Below, piece after piece: positions 27,721 to 37,023 of a stretch of 64,000 nt of DNA. The DNA is taken from assembly GCF_012926525.1 (NCBI RefSeq), contig NZ_JABBNI010000067.1, positions 62,001-126,000 of the forward strand, given 5' to 3'. A program made the translations under genes and the position numbers. The stretch comes from Clostridium muellerianum. GTDB lineage: Bacteria; Bacillota; Clostridia; Clostridiales; Clostridiaceae. Each line of letters starts with the position of its first letter. Position 1 is the stretch's first letter. The notes under the pieces are model-generated. The model saw only the letters and a list, made by a program, of their open reading frames with translations. It did not search any database and had not been told where the DNA came from.

Positions 27721-28482
27721 GTGAGAATTCTTGGAATAGATCTTGGAAGTAGGGAAGTAAAGATTACATTAATGGAAGAAAGCAAATTAATAGAAAACAA
27801 AAAAATAAGCACTATGTGCTTTTATAGGGATTATTGCAGCTATGATGGGAGAATTATAGTAGATTTAAATAAGCTGAATATAGGAAAAGTAGATAGAGCA
27901 GTGTCTACAGGATATGGTAGAAATAATATTAATCTTAACACATTTACACCAATAAATGAAATTAAAGCTCATGTTTATGGTGCATTTTATCAAACAGCAT
28001 TGAAGGATTTCATATTGCTGGATGTAGGTGGACAGGATGTTAAGGTAGTTAAAGTTGAAAAGGGAATAACTACAGATTTAGAACTTAATGAAAAATGTGC
28101 TGCTTCTTGTGGAAGATACTTAGAAAATATGGCAAATGTACTGGAAATACCTATTAATAATATGAGCAAATATTATAAAAATCCAGTGGAGCTAAATGCA
28201 ACCTGTGCAGTATTTTCAGAATCAGAGTTGATTGGAAAAATAGCAGAAGGTATAAGTATGGACAGATTATGTGCAGGTGTAAATTATTCTTTATATAAAA
28301 GACTTCAACCCCTTTTAGCTAAATTTAAGGGTAAAAAATTAGTTTTAACTGGTGGGGTCGCCAATAATGAGTCTATAAGGCATTATTTAAAAAATGATTA
28401 TGAAGAAATAATATGCGCTAAGGAGCCTCAGTTTAATGGAGCTATAGGATGCTGTTATTATGGAAGTGAATTTTTGAAATAA
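27721..28482 (+). CDS. BcrAD/BadFG/HgdC-type ATPase (reductive activator) in queuosine operon
   Basis: 253 residues from GTG 27721, with AAAGGAGG eight bases upstream; an upstream in-frame start would read through the palindrome. ASKHA-fold ATPase: GIDLGSREVK, LLDVGGQD and LTGGVANNESI. Cys126 in KCAASCGRY and Cys162 in ATCAVFSESELI match the two cysteines that hold the [4Fe-4S] cluster across the dimer in HgdC-type activators. It should deliver ATP-powered low-potential electrons to the partner at 26563. It is 17 bases from queD, so it is co-transcribed with queuosine genes. Confidence 0.88.
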   Translation: MRILGIDLGSREVKITLMEESKLIENKKISTMCFYRDYCSYDGRIIVDLNKLNIGKVDRAVSTGYGRNNINLNTFTPINEIKAHVYGAFYQTALKDFILLDVGGQDVKVVKVEKGITTDLELNEKCAASCGRYLENMANVLEIPINNMSKYYKNPVELNATCAVFSESELIGKIAEGISMDRLCAGVNYSLYKRLQPLLAKFKGKKLVLTGGVANNESIRHYLKNDYEEIICAKEPQFNGAIGCCYYGSEFLK

Positions 28483-28499
28483 AGTTTGGAGGAATTTAA

Positions 28500-28916
28500 T
28501 TGTATATTTTAAAAGTGGAACTAAGCTTTGACAGTGCACATTTTCTTGCTGGATATAAAGGAAAGTGTAGTAATATACATGGACACAGATGGAGAGTTGA
28601 GATTGAAGTTCAGTCGGAAAATTTGATAGATAGTGGGCAAATGGATGGAATGGTAGTAGACTTTGGAGATTTAAAAAGTGATTTTAAAGAAATGTTAGAT
28701 TTTTATGACCATGCATTAATTATACAAAAGGGAACTATGAGAGAAGAAACTTTAAAGTGTTTGATTCAAGATGAATTTAAAATAATTCATCTAGAATTTA
28801 GACCAACAGCAGAAAATTTAGCTAGATTCTTTTTTGATACTATGAAAGAAAAAGGATACAACATGAAAAGAGCAGTAGTATATGAGACTCCTAGCAATTG
28901 TGCGGTTTATGAGTAG
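28500..28916 (+). CDS. queD: 6-carboxy-5,6,7,8-tetrahydropterin synthase
   Basis: 138 residues, TTG start behind GGAGGAAT. It converts dihydroneopterin triphosphate to 6-carboxytetrahydropterin, the second step of preQ0 synthesis. The zinc ligands are visible: His in SFDSAHFLAGYKGKCSNIHG and HGHRW; the catalytic Cys is in GKCSNIHG and the conserved Glu near the end is in YETPSNCA. It sits between the redox pair and queE. Confidence 0.95.
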   Translation: MYILKVELSFDSAHFLAGYKGKCSNIHGHRWRVEIEVQSENLIDSGQMDGMVVDFGDLKSDFKEMLDFYDHALIIQKGTMREETLKCLIQDEFKIIHLEFRPTAENLARFFFDTMKEKGYNMKRAVVYETPSNCAVYE

Positions 28917-28929
28917 ATGAGGTGAAAAC

Positions 28930-29595
28930 ATGAGATTTAAAGTAGTTGAAAAATTTATAAGCATCAATGGAGAAGGACCTATGTCAGGTCAATTGGCTGT
29001 TTTTATAAGATTTGCAGGTTGTAATTTAAGATGTAGTTATTGTGATACTCTCTGGGCTAATGAAAAAGACGTACCTTATGAAATATTTAATGCTAAAGAA
29101 ATATATGAATACATAAAAAGCACAGGCATAAAAAATGTAACATTAACTGGTGGAGAGCCTTTAATGCAGCAAGATATTATGGAATTATTAAAATTACTTT
29201 GTGAAGATAAAAATTTATATGTGGAAATAGAAACTAATGGTAGTATAGCTGTAGATAAATTTTTGAAAGTGGAAAATCCACCTAGTTTAACCATGGATTA
29301 TAAGCTTCCATCAAGTAACATGGAAAGTAATATGAATATGGATAATTTAAAATATTTAACAAAGAGTGATACAGTTAAGTTTGTAGCAGGAAGTATTGAA
29401 GATTTAGAAAAAGTTAAAAATATAATATATATTCATAAATTAGTAGAAAAAACTAAAGTGTATATTAGTCCTGTATTTGGTAAAATCGCTATGGATAAAA
29501 TTGTTCAATTTATGCTGGATAATAAAATGAATGGAGTCAATCTACAAATGCAGCTTCATAAAATTATATGGGATCCAGATAAAAGAGGAGTTTAG
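28930..29595 (+). CDS. queE: 7-carboxy-7-deazaguanine synthase (radical SAM)
   Basis: 221 residues. Contracts carboxytetrahydropterin to 7-carboxy-7-deazaguanine. The cluster motif is CNLRCSYC within [19 protein letters not shown], and the SAM-binding GGEP is in [27 protein letters not shown] is the substrate-site region of the family. AGGTGAAAAC precedes the ATG by a short distance. It lies 13 bases after queD and 11 before queC. Confidence 0.95.
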   Translation: MRFKVVEKFISINGEGPMSGQLAVFIRFAGCNLRCSYCDTLWANEKDVPYEIFNAKEIYEYIKSTGIKNVTLTGGEPLMQQDIMELLKLLCEDKNLYVEIETNGSIAVDKFLKVENPPSLTMDYKLPSSNMESNMNMDNLKYLTKSDTVKFVAGSIEDLEKVKNIIYIHKLVEKTKVYISPVFGKIAMDKIVQFMLDNKMNGVNLQMQLHKIIWDPDKRGV

Positions 29596-29606
29596 GAGGA
29601 ATTTGT

Positions 29607-30266
29607 ATGAATAAAGAAAAAGCAGTAGTTGTATTTAGTGGTGGACAGGATAGTACAACTTGTTTATTTTGGGCTAAGAAGAAGTTTAAAGATGTTATAG
29701 CAGTATCTTTTGATTATAATCAAAAGCATAAATTAGAATTGGAATGTGCAAAAAGTATTTGTAAAAAATATAATGTGGAGCATCATATTTTAGATTTAAA
29801 TTTATTAAATCAATTAGCGCCAAACTCTTTAACTAGACAGGATATAAAGGTAGATAAAGAAGCTCCAAGTGGTGGAATTCCTAATTCATTTGTAGATGGA
29901 AGAAATATGTTGTTTTTAACCTTTGTAGCTGTATTTGCAAAACAAAGAGATATAAACAATATTATAACAGGAGTCTCTCAAAGTGATTTTAGTGGATATC
30001 CAGATTGCAGAGATGTATTTATAAAATCTTTAAATGTAACTTTAAATTTGGCTATGGATTATCAGTTTGATATTTATACTCCGTTAATGTGGATTAATAA
30101 GGCTGAAACATGGGAAATGGCTTATAATTTAGGTGTACTTGATATAGTGAAAAATGAAACATTAACTTGCTATAATGGAATTAAAGGTAATGGCTGTGGA
30201 GAATGTCCAGCCTGTAGGTTAAGAAAAAATGGTTATTTAGAATTTAAAAAAGCATTTAATCTGTAA
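29607..30266 (+). CDS. queC: 7-cyano-7-deazaguanine (preQ0) synthase
   Basis: 219 residues. ATP-dependent conversion of carboxydeazaguanine to the nitrile preQ0. PP-loop [15 protein letters not shown] binds ATP, and the C-terminal zinc site is CYNG...[12 protein letters not shown]. It is the last gene before a strong terminator. The next enzyme, QueF (preQ0 to preQ1), and folE are not in this operon. Confidence 0.96.
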   Translation: MNKEKAVVVFSGGQDSTTCLFWAKKKFKDVIAVSFDYNQKHKLELECAKSICKKYNVEHHILDLNLLNQLAPNSLTRQDIKVDKEAPSGGIPNSFVDGRNMLFLTFVAVFAKQRDINNIITGVSQSDFSGYPDCRDVFIKSLNVTLNLAMDYQFDIYTPLMWINKAETWEMAYNLGVLDIVKNETLTCYNGIKGNGCGECPACRLRKNGYLEFKKAFNL

Positions 30267-30286
30267 AAGGATTAGATGCTTTTTTA
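30248..30286 (+). terminator. Terminator of the queuosine operon
   Basis: AAAAAAGCATTTAATCT pairs with AGGATTAGATGCTTTTTT; the left arm lies in the last codons of queC. A closely similar hairpin ends the debris region at 30929. Confidence 0.85.
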
Positions 30287-30388
30287 AATTTCTCACAACA
30301 TAAATTTGCTTGTTTTAAGGGAGTAGTATAGGCAAAGTGAAGAAGTGAATTTGTTATTAATATTTTGATATATTTGGAGGAATATAAG

Positions 30389-30628
30389 ATGTTTCCAAAT
30401 AAATAGCAAAAGAAACCAGGACTTCAAACAGATTATTGTATTGATGCTACTATAAAATGTGGATTTGAACATGGATTTAATATTGTAGTTCCAGCGCATG
30501 CAAATACAACAGTTAATAATAAATTTATGTCAGCAGAACAAAGCTATCAATATTACAATGAATTTATGTGGAATGGCAGATATGCAGAATGTATTTCATT
30601 GGATGAAACAATTAAAAGAATGAAATAG
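30389..30628 (+). pseudogene. Isochorismatase-like cysteine hydrolase, remnant
   Basis: ATG behind TTTGGAGG, five codons, then an in-frame TAG, then an uninterrupted C-terminal part: GLQTDYCIDATIKCGFEHGF, VVPAHANTTV and MSAEQSYQYYNEFMWNGRYA. The catalytic Cys segment (DYCIDATI) and the end of the isochorismatase fold remain, but about the first 100 residues are missing. Internal deletion plus stop makes it non-functional. Confidence 0.7.
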
Positions 30629-30655
30629 CTAAACTCCAATTTGAGAGGTGAAAAT

Positions 30656-30911
30656 ATGAAGGTTTTAGGAATCAATGGTAGTTCAAGAAAAGATGGAAAT
30701 ACAGCATTGATAATGAAGATTGTTTTTGAGGAATTAGAAAAAGAAGGAATTGAAACAGAAATGGTTCAGTTTTCTAGAAAACTGAACCATGTAAAGGTTG
30801 CTTTGCCTGTAAAGGAAAAAAAGAAATGAATGTTTTTATGAAAGAATACATAGTAGGTTAGAACTTATAGAAAAGTTAGAGGATGATAAAGAAATAGAAA
30901 AAACAAAATGA
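30656..30911 (+). pseudogene. NADPH-dependent FMN reductase / iron-sulfur flavoprotein, frameshifted remnant
   Basis: It starts MKVLGINGSSRKDGNTALIM, the phosphate-binding loop of the flavodoxin-like family, behind GAGAGGTG. After about 40 residues the family's CKGCFACKGKKK segment continues in another frame, so a frameshift has broken the gene; intact relatives are about 180-200 residues. Unrelated-looking codons (ERIHSRLELIEKLEDDKE) follow to the stop at 30911. Confidence 0.7.
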
Positions 30912-30928
30912 GATTATGTAATTGGTAT

Positions 30929-30968
30929 AAAAAAGTATTTAATCCTGAAGGGATTAGATACTTTTTTT
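30929..30968 (+). terminator. Terminator after gene debris
   Basis: AAAAAAGTATTTAATCC/GGATTAGATACTTTTTTT, almost the same hairpin as the one ending queC. Confidence 0.75.
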
Positions 30969-31380
30969 ATATGCCAAATTTATGGCTTAATCATACATAC
31001 AAATCAAGAAATTCAGTTTATAGGTGGAATATTCCAAGAATTATTAAAGAAGTGGGGTACTGTGCATAGTGAAAGTAGAAAAGGCAATCCAACTTTTTGC
31101 ATTGTAATATATTAGAGCTTTTAGAGAGGAAATGAATTGCTACGAATAACTAAAAGCGTACAACTATTTATATAGATATACGCTTGATATTAACATTCTT
31201 ATTGACTAGTGCATAATAATAGTTTATTATATATTAATACATATAATTTAATTATAGCACAACATTAAGCAAGTGTCAATAGATATTACAAAAATAATTT
31301 TAAGTGAAAAATTATTTTTGTACAGTTCAAAGTACATAAGGTACAATTTATTATTGTAATTTGAGGGAGGGAAACAATAA
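30969..31380. other. Gene-free stretch with possible coding debris
   Basis: A short frame near 31010-31110 (QFIGGIFQELLKKWG) looks like a gene fragment without start or identifiable family. The rest is A/T-rich and contains the promoter region and ribosome site (GAGGGAGGG) of the MBL gene. Confidence 0.4.
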
Positions 31381-32133
31381 GTGAAAATTGAAAATGGAAT
31401 TTATATGCTTGAAATACCGACTAATATAATGGAAATGCCAATTGACATTAATCTAACAGTTATTTGGGATAAGGATTCACTGGTTCTCATTGATACAGGA
31501 TGTCCAGGTCAGTTACAGCAGATTCGTGAAGCATTTGAGAAAGAAGGGATACCATTTAGTAAACTGAATATGGTAATTCTAACCCATCAGGATATTGATC
31601 ATATTGGAAGTATTTCTGGCATTTTGGAAGAACTGCCTGGTAGGGTTAAGGTTCTTGCTCATGAGGAAGAAAAAGCATATATAAACGGTGAGAAAAAGCC
31701 TGTTAAACTTGCTGAACTTGAAGAAAGATTGGAGTATTTACCTGATAATATAAAAATAGTATACCAAAAGCTAAAAGCAGGTTTTGAGCTCAGTAGAGTC
31801 AATGTAGATAAAACATTGATTGATGGGGAAGAACTACCGCACTTTGGAGGAATAACTGTTATCCACACACCAGGTCATACACCAGGACATATTTGCATAT
31901 ACATTAAAAAGTGGAAGATACTAATTGCTGGAGATATCCTTAGCGTCAAAGAAGGTTCGCTTGTTAGAGCAGACCAAGATATTAATTATGATAACGAATT
32001 AAATATGAAGTCCATGGAAAAATTGATGCAATATGATATTGAAACAGTAATTTGTTATCATGGCGGTATCTATAAGGATGATGTTAATAAACGTATATCA
32101 GAATTGGCAAACAACTTATCAAGTGATTCTTAG
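31381..32133 (+). CDS. MBL-fold metallohydrolase
   Basis: 250 residues, GTG start behind GAGGGAGGG. Metal-binding motif THQDIDHIG (HxxxDH), then HTPGHTPGHICIY, AGDIL and a late His in CYHGG complete the two-metal site. The family hydrolyses thioesters, lactones and similar bonds; the substrate here is unknown. The last residues SSDS and the stop come from the inserted repeat R5, so the native C-terminus may have been replaced by a few residues. Confidence 0.87.
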   Translation: MKIENGIYMLEIPTNIMEMPIDINLTVIWDKDSLVLIDTGCPGQLQQIREAFEKEGIPFSKLNMVILTHQDIDHIGSISGILEELPGRVKVLAHEEEKAYINGEKKPVKLAELEERLEYLPDNIKIVYQKLKAGFELSRVNVDKTLIDGEELPHFGGITVIHTPGHTPGHICIYIKKWKILIAGDILSVKEGSLVRADQDINYDNELNMKSMEKLMQYDIETVICYHGGIYKDDVNKRISELANNLSSDS

Positions 32134-32134
32134 A
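32116..32134 (+). repeat. Dispersed repeat, copy R5 (left end only)
   Basis: TTATCAAGTGATTCTTAGAC is identical to the first 20 bases of R4. It supplies the last codons and stop of the MBL gene and joins directly to the remains of a different gene, which suggests a deletion or rearrangement with one end in a repeat copy. Confidence 0.6.
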
Positions 32135-32642
32135 CTTTTGTTCCAATTTTAAAGCAGAGGATATACACTATTTACTTTGCGGATATGATGAACATTATCA
32201 AAATTTACTTTTTAATATTTATGAGATTGTACTGTGTGCGGCTATAGGATGTGTTCTTGCAGGTACAGACATAGGAAGATTAGAAATACCACCTACTACA
32301 ATATCACTTTTTAATCGTTTGTTTGCAAGAAAAAACAAAAAGGAAATTTTAGCCATCTTTCTAGAAGCAGCTGACGAGCTAAAGCAAACTATCTTATTAT
32401 CAGATAACTTGGAAGAATATATAAAAAACAGTTTGCCTTTGATTGCTGTGTTGATAGAAAATGCTGCACCTTTAAAGAAGTATACATCTCAATATGCTAT
32501 TGACATTACAGAAGCAAGAGACAATGAGAAAATGCTATATGATTGTTTACAGAGTTATGTTGCTTCACTTCCAGCCCAGAAACAGTTGTGGATGGATAAA
32601 GCAGTTGAAGCATTGTACGATAGTTCAATTGCGCAAGAGTAA
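32133..32642 (+). pseudogene. 5'-truncated gene, C-terminal part only
   Basis: The frame is open from the repeat junction for about 169 codons without a plausible start: it contains AEDIHYLLCGYDEHYQNLLF, CAAIGCVLAGTDIGRLEIPP and a helical C-terminus. A TTG at 32319 gives 107 codons but has no ribosome site. It looks like the end of a larger cytoplasmic protein that I do not recognise with confidence. Confidence 0.55.
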
Positions 32643-32827
32643 AATTATAGAGGAGTAATAGTAATTATGAAGCATAAGTATTCAGAGAAAAGAGCATCTA
32701 GTTATTAAAATATATCCTAAAAGGTAGAAAATAAAAAGAAAGTGTAATTTGCACTTTCTTATTTTTTTAGTAGTAGTAAAGTATTCGTATCAATAGATTA
32801 AAATTAATTTTGCCCAGTTTATGGTAT

Positions 32828-33550
32828 TTATATATGCATAAGCCATAACAGTGCCTTACTAAATCTTTGAGGAACTTCAGTGAAATGACCTCCATTATTC
32901 CATTCTAGTATTATACTTTCTGAGGACATAAGCTGTTTTGACAATATAGAAAAAGTCTTTTGAGTACAATTTGAAACTTTGGCCATACGTTGATTTCGAC
33001 TATGGTCTTCACTCTTGCCAAGAGAAAGATATACCTTTACAGCAGTATTTATAGGAGAATTATAACTTATGAATTCAATCCAGTCATCATACCATAATGA
33101 ACCAGATAAACTTCCTACTTTTCCAAAGATTCCAAACTGGTAAAGGCTGTATAAAGTTGCAAGTCCACCTAAAGAATAGCCAATTAGTACAGTGTTTTTA
33201 GGTTCAGTTTTTGTTTTATAGTGTGCATCTATAAAAGGCTTGATAACCTTAGTAAGGACACTTAGATATTCATATGCACATCCACTAAAGTCTTCACTAT
33301 TTTTTCCTACAGCTGGTGCAGGCCATGGAGAAAAATCATGATTCCAATTTTTTGACTGGATACTTATAAGTATAAAAGCACTACAGTCTGCATCAAAATG
33401 AGATTCTATAGAATCTATTATTTCTTCTATATTATTATCTCCATTCATATATACAACAGGATAATTAACATTAAGTATATTATAATTAGGTGGAAGATAT
33501 AGTGAACAATGATGCTCATTGATATTTAAACTTTGTATAGTTCCGTTCAT
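32828..33550 (-). CDS. Esterase of the Fes/IroE (esterase D-like) type
   Basis: 240 residues; AAGGAG lies 9 bases upstream of the ATG. Alpha/beta hydrolase with nucleophile elbow LIGYSLGGLATLY and C-terminal catalytic His in NNGGHFTEVP; SGSLWYDDW is characteristic of the putative-esterase family that includes siderophore hydrolases. A TGATAATTATTACTT sequence just upstream resembles a weak Fur box, which would fit iron release from a siderophore, but this is speculative. It stands alone. Confidence 0.83.
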   Translation of the reverse strand: MNGTIQSLNINEHHCSLYLPPNYNILNVNYPVVYMNGDNNIEEIIDSIESHFDADCSAFILISIQSKNWNHDFSPWPAPAVGKNSEDFSGCAYEYLSVLTKVIKPFIDAHYKTKTEPKNTVLIGYSLGGLATLYSLYQFGIFGKVGSLSGSLWYDDWIEFISYNSPINTAVKVYLSLGKSEDHSRNQRMAKVSNCTQKTFSILSKQLMSSESIILEWNNGGHFTEVPQRFSKALLWLMHI

Positions 33551-33871
33551 ACCTTAACTCCTTAGAATATTTAAATTGATAATTATTACTTTACAGTAAA
33601 TTATGGAGAAGTACAAATTTTTATTAATTGCAATGTATATGTCTGTACAATATCTGCAATTAGCAAATTGTTTTTTACTTTATGTAGATGGGTTTTGTTA
33701 TTTTATACATCATAACCATAATTTAAAGGAAATTTAGTTTTTTTGTAGAAATATATATAATTAAATATTGGGCATATTTAGAGCAACGGATATGATGTAG
33801 GTAATGTCTATAAATAAAAGTTGGTAGTAGATGTACTATAAATATTTAATTTGCAGTTGAGGTAGATAATA
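33551..33871. other. Divergent intergenic region
   Basis: 321 A/T-rich bases between the minus-strand esterase and the plus-strand HxlR regulator; it must carry both promoters. No structured element was recognised beyond the Fur-like sequence near 33575. Confidence 0.5.
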
Positions 33872-34228
33872 ATGAAATTAAGAAATGAGTATACTTGTCC
33901 TTTAGAATTAACCCATGATATTATTCGTGGAAAATGGAAACCGATTATATTATGGCAACTCGGAAAAGGAACTTCTTCTTTAGTATATTTACAAGAAAGC
34001 ATAGAAGGAATTGGACAAAAAATGTTACTTCAACATTTGAGTGAATTGCAGGATTTTGACATGGTTCAAAAGAAGCAATTTGATGGATATCCATTGAAAG
34101 TAGAGTATTCGTTAACTGAAAGAGGAAAACAAATGTTAGATGTTGTAATTGCTATGCAGAAAATTGGAATTGAGCTTATGAAAGAGGATGGCAAAAAAGA
34201 TTTCTTGAAAGAAAAGGGATTACTTTGA
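33872..34228 (+). CDS. HxlR-family transcriptional regulator
   Basis: 118 residues, GAGGTAG upstream of ATG. Winged-helix protein with the family opening YTCPLELTHDIIRGKWKPIILWQL, then MLLQHLSELQDFDMV and VEYSLTERGKQML. HxlR proteins often have a redox- or electrophile-sensitive Cys near the N-terminus (Cys in YTCP here). It is likely to control the flavin-binding protein gene that follows 88 bases later. Confidence 0.9.
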   Translation: MKLRNEYTCPLELTHDIIRGKWKPIILWQLGKGTSSLVYLQESIEGIGQKMLLQHLSELQDFDMVQKKQFDGYPLKVEYSLTERGKQMLDVVIAMQKIGIELMKEDGKKDFLKEKGLL

Positions 34229-34316
34229 ATCTATGCATACAAAAAAGTGTGTAATATACAACCGGATATGTTCCTGTTAAAATAAAAGAAAATATAAGCA
34301 GGAGGTATTTTTAATA

Positions 34317-34733
34317 ATGAGAAATCCAGAACAAACAATTGGTAATCTGATTGATAAAAGTAATCTGACAATTATTAGTTATACAGATAATGAGGGATTC
34401 CCTATCAGTAAGGCAATGTTATCTCCACGGCAGCGTGAAGGAATTAAAACATTTTGGTTTTCAACAAACACATCATCAAATAAAGTGAAATATTTTCGAG
34501 AAAATCCTAAAGCAAGTATATACTTTGTTAATAAACGTTTTTTTCGAGGGGTAAGCCTTGTTGGAATGATAGAAATCCTTGAAACACCAGAAGCAAAAGA
34601 AAAATTATGGCAGGATGGTGATACTATGTACTATAAACAAGGTGTGACTGACTCGGATTATTGTGTGTTAAAATTTACAGCAAAAAAGGGACGCTATTAT
34701 AGCAATTTTAAGTCTGAAGATTTTGATATCTGA
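34317..34733 (+). CDS. Pyridoxamine 5'-phosphate oxidase-like flavin-binding protein
   Basis: 138 residues, AGGAGG 10 bases before ATG. Split-barrel fold: NLTIISYTDNEGFPISKAML, KTFWFSTNTSSNKVKYFREN and ASIYFVNKRFFRGVSLVGMIEIL. It belongs to the general-stress/PNPOx-like group that binds FMN or similar cofactors. The real substrate is unknown; adjacency to an HxlR regulator suggests a role in redox or electrophile response. Confidence 0.87.
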   Translation: MRNPEQTIGNLIDKSNLTIISYTDNEGFPISKAMLSPRQREGIKTFWFSTNTSSNKVKYFRENPKASIYFVNKRFFRGVSLVGMIEILETPEAKEKLWQDGDTMYYKQGVTDSDYCVLKFTAKKGRYYSNFKSEDFDI

Positions 34734-34790
34734 ACAAACTCCAATTTAAAGTTGAGTATTATAAGTAGTAATTTGTAAAGGAGATTAATT

Positions 34791-35696
34791 GTGAAAAAAT
34801 TAAAGGGTGGTTATAAAATTACTGTAAATGAGGAGAAGAAGCTTATTTTTACTTTCTCAAGAAATACTGTTTATGTAACTGATATGGAAAATTATAAATT
34901 TTTATATAAATACAAAACTATCAGCCACATAAGTAGTGTTGCTGTAAATGTATGTGCAGACCGTTTCGCTGTTAAAAATACAAGTGGAAAAATTGCAGTG
35001 TTTTCTTTTCCTAAGGGGGAACTTTTAGGAGAAAGTGAAATGGAATATGAAGAAGGTGAGGAAATTTACTTTATGGAGGATGGGAAAAATATCCTCGATA
35101 CTGATTGGAATGGTAAGATAATGATGTTAAATACTGATACTTTTGAACATAAAGTGTTGTATGATTTTGAAAATAAACCTATCAATCAAGGAAGACGTGT
35201 GGATTTGTATTTTGATAAATATGAAAAGAAAGTTATTGCAACTGAGCTGTTAACCAAAAGGGTATATAGTGCCAATCTATCAGAACAACTTGTTTTTAGA
35301 GAACTGGAAGTCGATTCTGTGGTTAAGTTTAGTCAGATATGTGAGTTAGTTATTTGTTCAACTTGTTATTTACAATATGGTGTGATACCTAAGGATGGTT
35401 ACTATATGGTTGTACTTGATAAGAATTTTAGGATGAAGAGTAAGAAAAAATATGATGGAATAAAAATGATGAGGTTATCTGAAAATGAAAAATATATGTT
35501 CATAAAAGTTTCTGATGAGATTGATGAATTTAAATTAAAAGATAAAGGTTTATTATACAATTGTGAGACAGAGGAGTTAATAAAAGAATATGAGATGGAT
35601 TATATATCAGATGTAGAATTTGTAGGTAATAATAAAGAAATAATTATTGCCACTTGGCAAGGAACTGTTATGGATAAATTAGAATCATCAATATAA
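34791..35696 (+). CDS. Hypothetical beta-propeller-like protein
   Basis: 301 residues, AAAGGAGA then a GTG start. The sequence alternates short beta strands with turns (LIFTFSRNTVYVTDMENYKF, FAVKNTSGKIAVFSF, ILDTDWNGKIMML), as in WD40-like propellers. No signal peptide and no catalytic motif are visible. Function unknown; probably a protein-interaction scaffold if the fold is right. Confidence 0.65.
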   Translation: MKKLKGGYKITVNEEKKLIFTFSRNTVYVTDMENYKFLYKYKTISHISSVAVNVCADRFAVKNTSGKIAVFSFPKGELLGESEMEYEEGEEIYFMEDGKNILDTDWNGKIMMLNTDTFEHKVLYDFENKPINQGRRVDLYFDKYEKKVIATELLTKRVYSANLSEQLVFRELEVDSVVKFSQICELVICSTCYLQYGVIPKDGYYMVVLDKNFRMKSKKKYDGIKMMRLSENEKYMFIKVSDEIDEFKLKDKGLLYNCETEELIKEYEMDYISDVEFVGNNKEIIIATWQGTVMDKLESSI

Positions 35697-35843
35697 ATTT
35701 AAATTTAGCAGCAAATTCCAATTAGTCCCATTGAATAAAACTAGAATAATGATAAGTTTAGTTAAATTATTAAAGTGGTGGTATGGTTTGAAAAGATCTA
35801 TAATACTTATATAATATCTAGAGTTAGAAAGGAAGTGTATATT

Positions 35844-36215
35844 ATGCCTGTATCACCAAAAAGAAGCATAATGCTGAATATTATTATCGGGATATATTTT
35901 ATAATTTCTTTAGTAATAGGATTTAGCGCAATTTTATTTGGTTTAAAAAATGCAATGAGTATAGATCTTGTTGAGAATATTGTTGTAATTACTTTATTGC
36001 TTATCTTTTTGATTTTGGCTATCCGTTGGAAAAAAATCGGTGTTTACGGAGTAGTAGCAGCTCATTTCATATTTATCATATCCTGTATCTTTGAATCTAG
36101 AAGCAGTATCCTAACAGGAGTCGGATTACTTTATTTTATTTTTTACATCATTACATTAATCATACCTGTATTATTCTTTATTTATTGCAGAAAACAGTGG
36201 GAAAACTTTAAATAA
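35844..36215 (+). CDS. Small integral membrane protein
   Basis: 123 residues from ATG 35844, preferred because AGAAAGGAAG precedes it; a start at 35775 would add a non-hydrophobic extension. Four membrane helices are expected (about 12-36, 45-65, 68-88 and 95-117). Family not recognised. A terminator follows. Confidence 0.65.
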   Translation: MPVSPKRSIMLNIIIGIYFIISLVIGFSAILFGLKNAMSIDLVENIVVITLLLIFLILAIRWKKIGVYGVVAAHFIFIISCIFESRSSILTGVGLLYFIFYIITLIIPVLFFIYCRKQWENFK

Positions 36216-36228
36216 GATATAATTTGTT

Positions 36229-36267
36229 AAAAGCTCAAGTCTCACTAAATTTGAGACTTGAGCTTTT
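36229..36267. terminator. Hairpin terminator, same sequence as at 55171
   Basis: AAAAGCTCAAGTCTCA/TGAGACTTGAGCTTTT around CTAAATT. The same hairpin with one base changed occurs after the Rpn-like gene at 55171. Here it also forms the abrupt 3' end of the DUF362 pseudogene on the other strand. Confidence 0.8.
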
Positions 36268-36960
36268 GTTGTCCAACACTTCTTTCTTCAACATAACGAT
36301 ACAAGTCATATCTGAATAAGAGAGAATCAAAGCCAGTTATTGTGGATATATTTTTTTCATTAATTTTTGTTACAAGTACGTGATGAACGAATCTAGTAGT
36401 CCAGTTATTTTTCTTCTTAAGTTTCAGTGCTTGAGATATTGGAATAGTTTTGAAACAGTATCTAACACAGAAAAGATCTAGAGCTACACAATCTAAGGAT
36501 GCCCAAATACAGCCTTCTGGAACTCTAGCAGAAACTTCATCATAATTGTTATGACTAATATTTATTATATTTATAGCATCAATTACATGAAGCATAAACA
36601 CATTCTGGTTCTGCACTGCTCTAATAACGTCTGTCTCAGTTCCTTATAATCCAGCTGTCTTTGTAGCGAGGTATTTACCATTATTATATTTGGTGGGTAA
36701 ATGAGTATGATCATCCATCTTTAAAACCTATGGTGAATAGGGCAATTTTGCCTTTAATATGGGATCTGTTGTATTAGGGCATGCATACTTCCATGTGGTG
36801 TCATTTTTATCTTTTCCTATGGCACATTGTGAAGGGTAATTTCCTTAAAGTTTACTCCATTAGGAACTTCTACAGTTCTTCCTCTTTGGTTAGTTATGTT
36901 AAAAAATCTTTGCCACATTATTGTGGCATTAATACTTTAAATGAGTTGGAGAAAAATATG
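36245..36960 (-). pseudogene. DUF362-like protein gene, broken
   Basis: On the minus strand 123 codons are open (LHVIDAINIINISHNNYDEV, EGCIWASLDCVALDLFCVRY and TTGF-like STITGFDSLLFRYDLYRY). The upstream sequence still encodes DDHTHLPTKYNNGKYLATKT and NDTTWKYACP but with stops and frameshifts. The 3' end runs into a terminator hairpin after VGQQ, well short of the family's usual length. It was probably a DUF362 metal-center protein; now dead. Confidence 0.7.
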
Positions 36961-37023
36961 ATAGTATAGCATTACAGAACAGAAGATATAAAAAAATATC
37001 AAATGAAGAGGGAGAACTTTATT

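Noticed and set aside
28500-30266. Interpretation of the que genes as a phage or archaeosine-type DNA modification cluster
   Set aside because: No dpdA/tgt-like or DNA-processing genes are adjacent, and the preQ1 riboswitch points to ordinary tRNA queuosine supply.
32319-32642. 107-residue gene starting at TTG 32319
   Set aside because: The frame runs open well upstream with protein-like sequence and there is no ribosome site at the TTG; it is the tail of a truncated gene.
36781-36969. 62-codon plus-strand frame upstream of the PTS operon
   Set aside because: It lies opposite the decayed DUF362 gene and has no ribosome site or homologous look.
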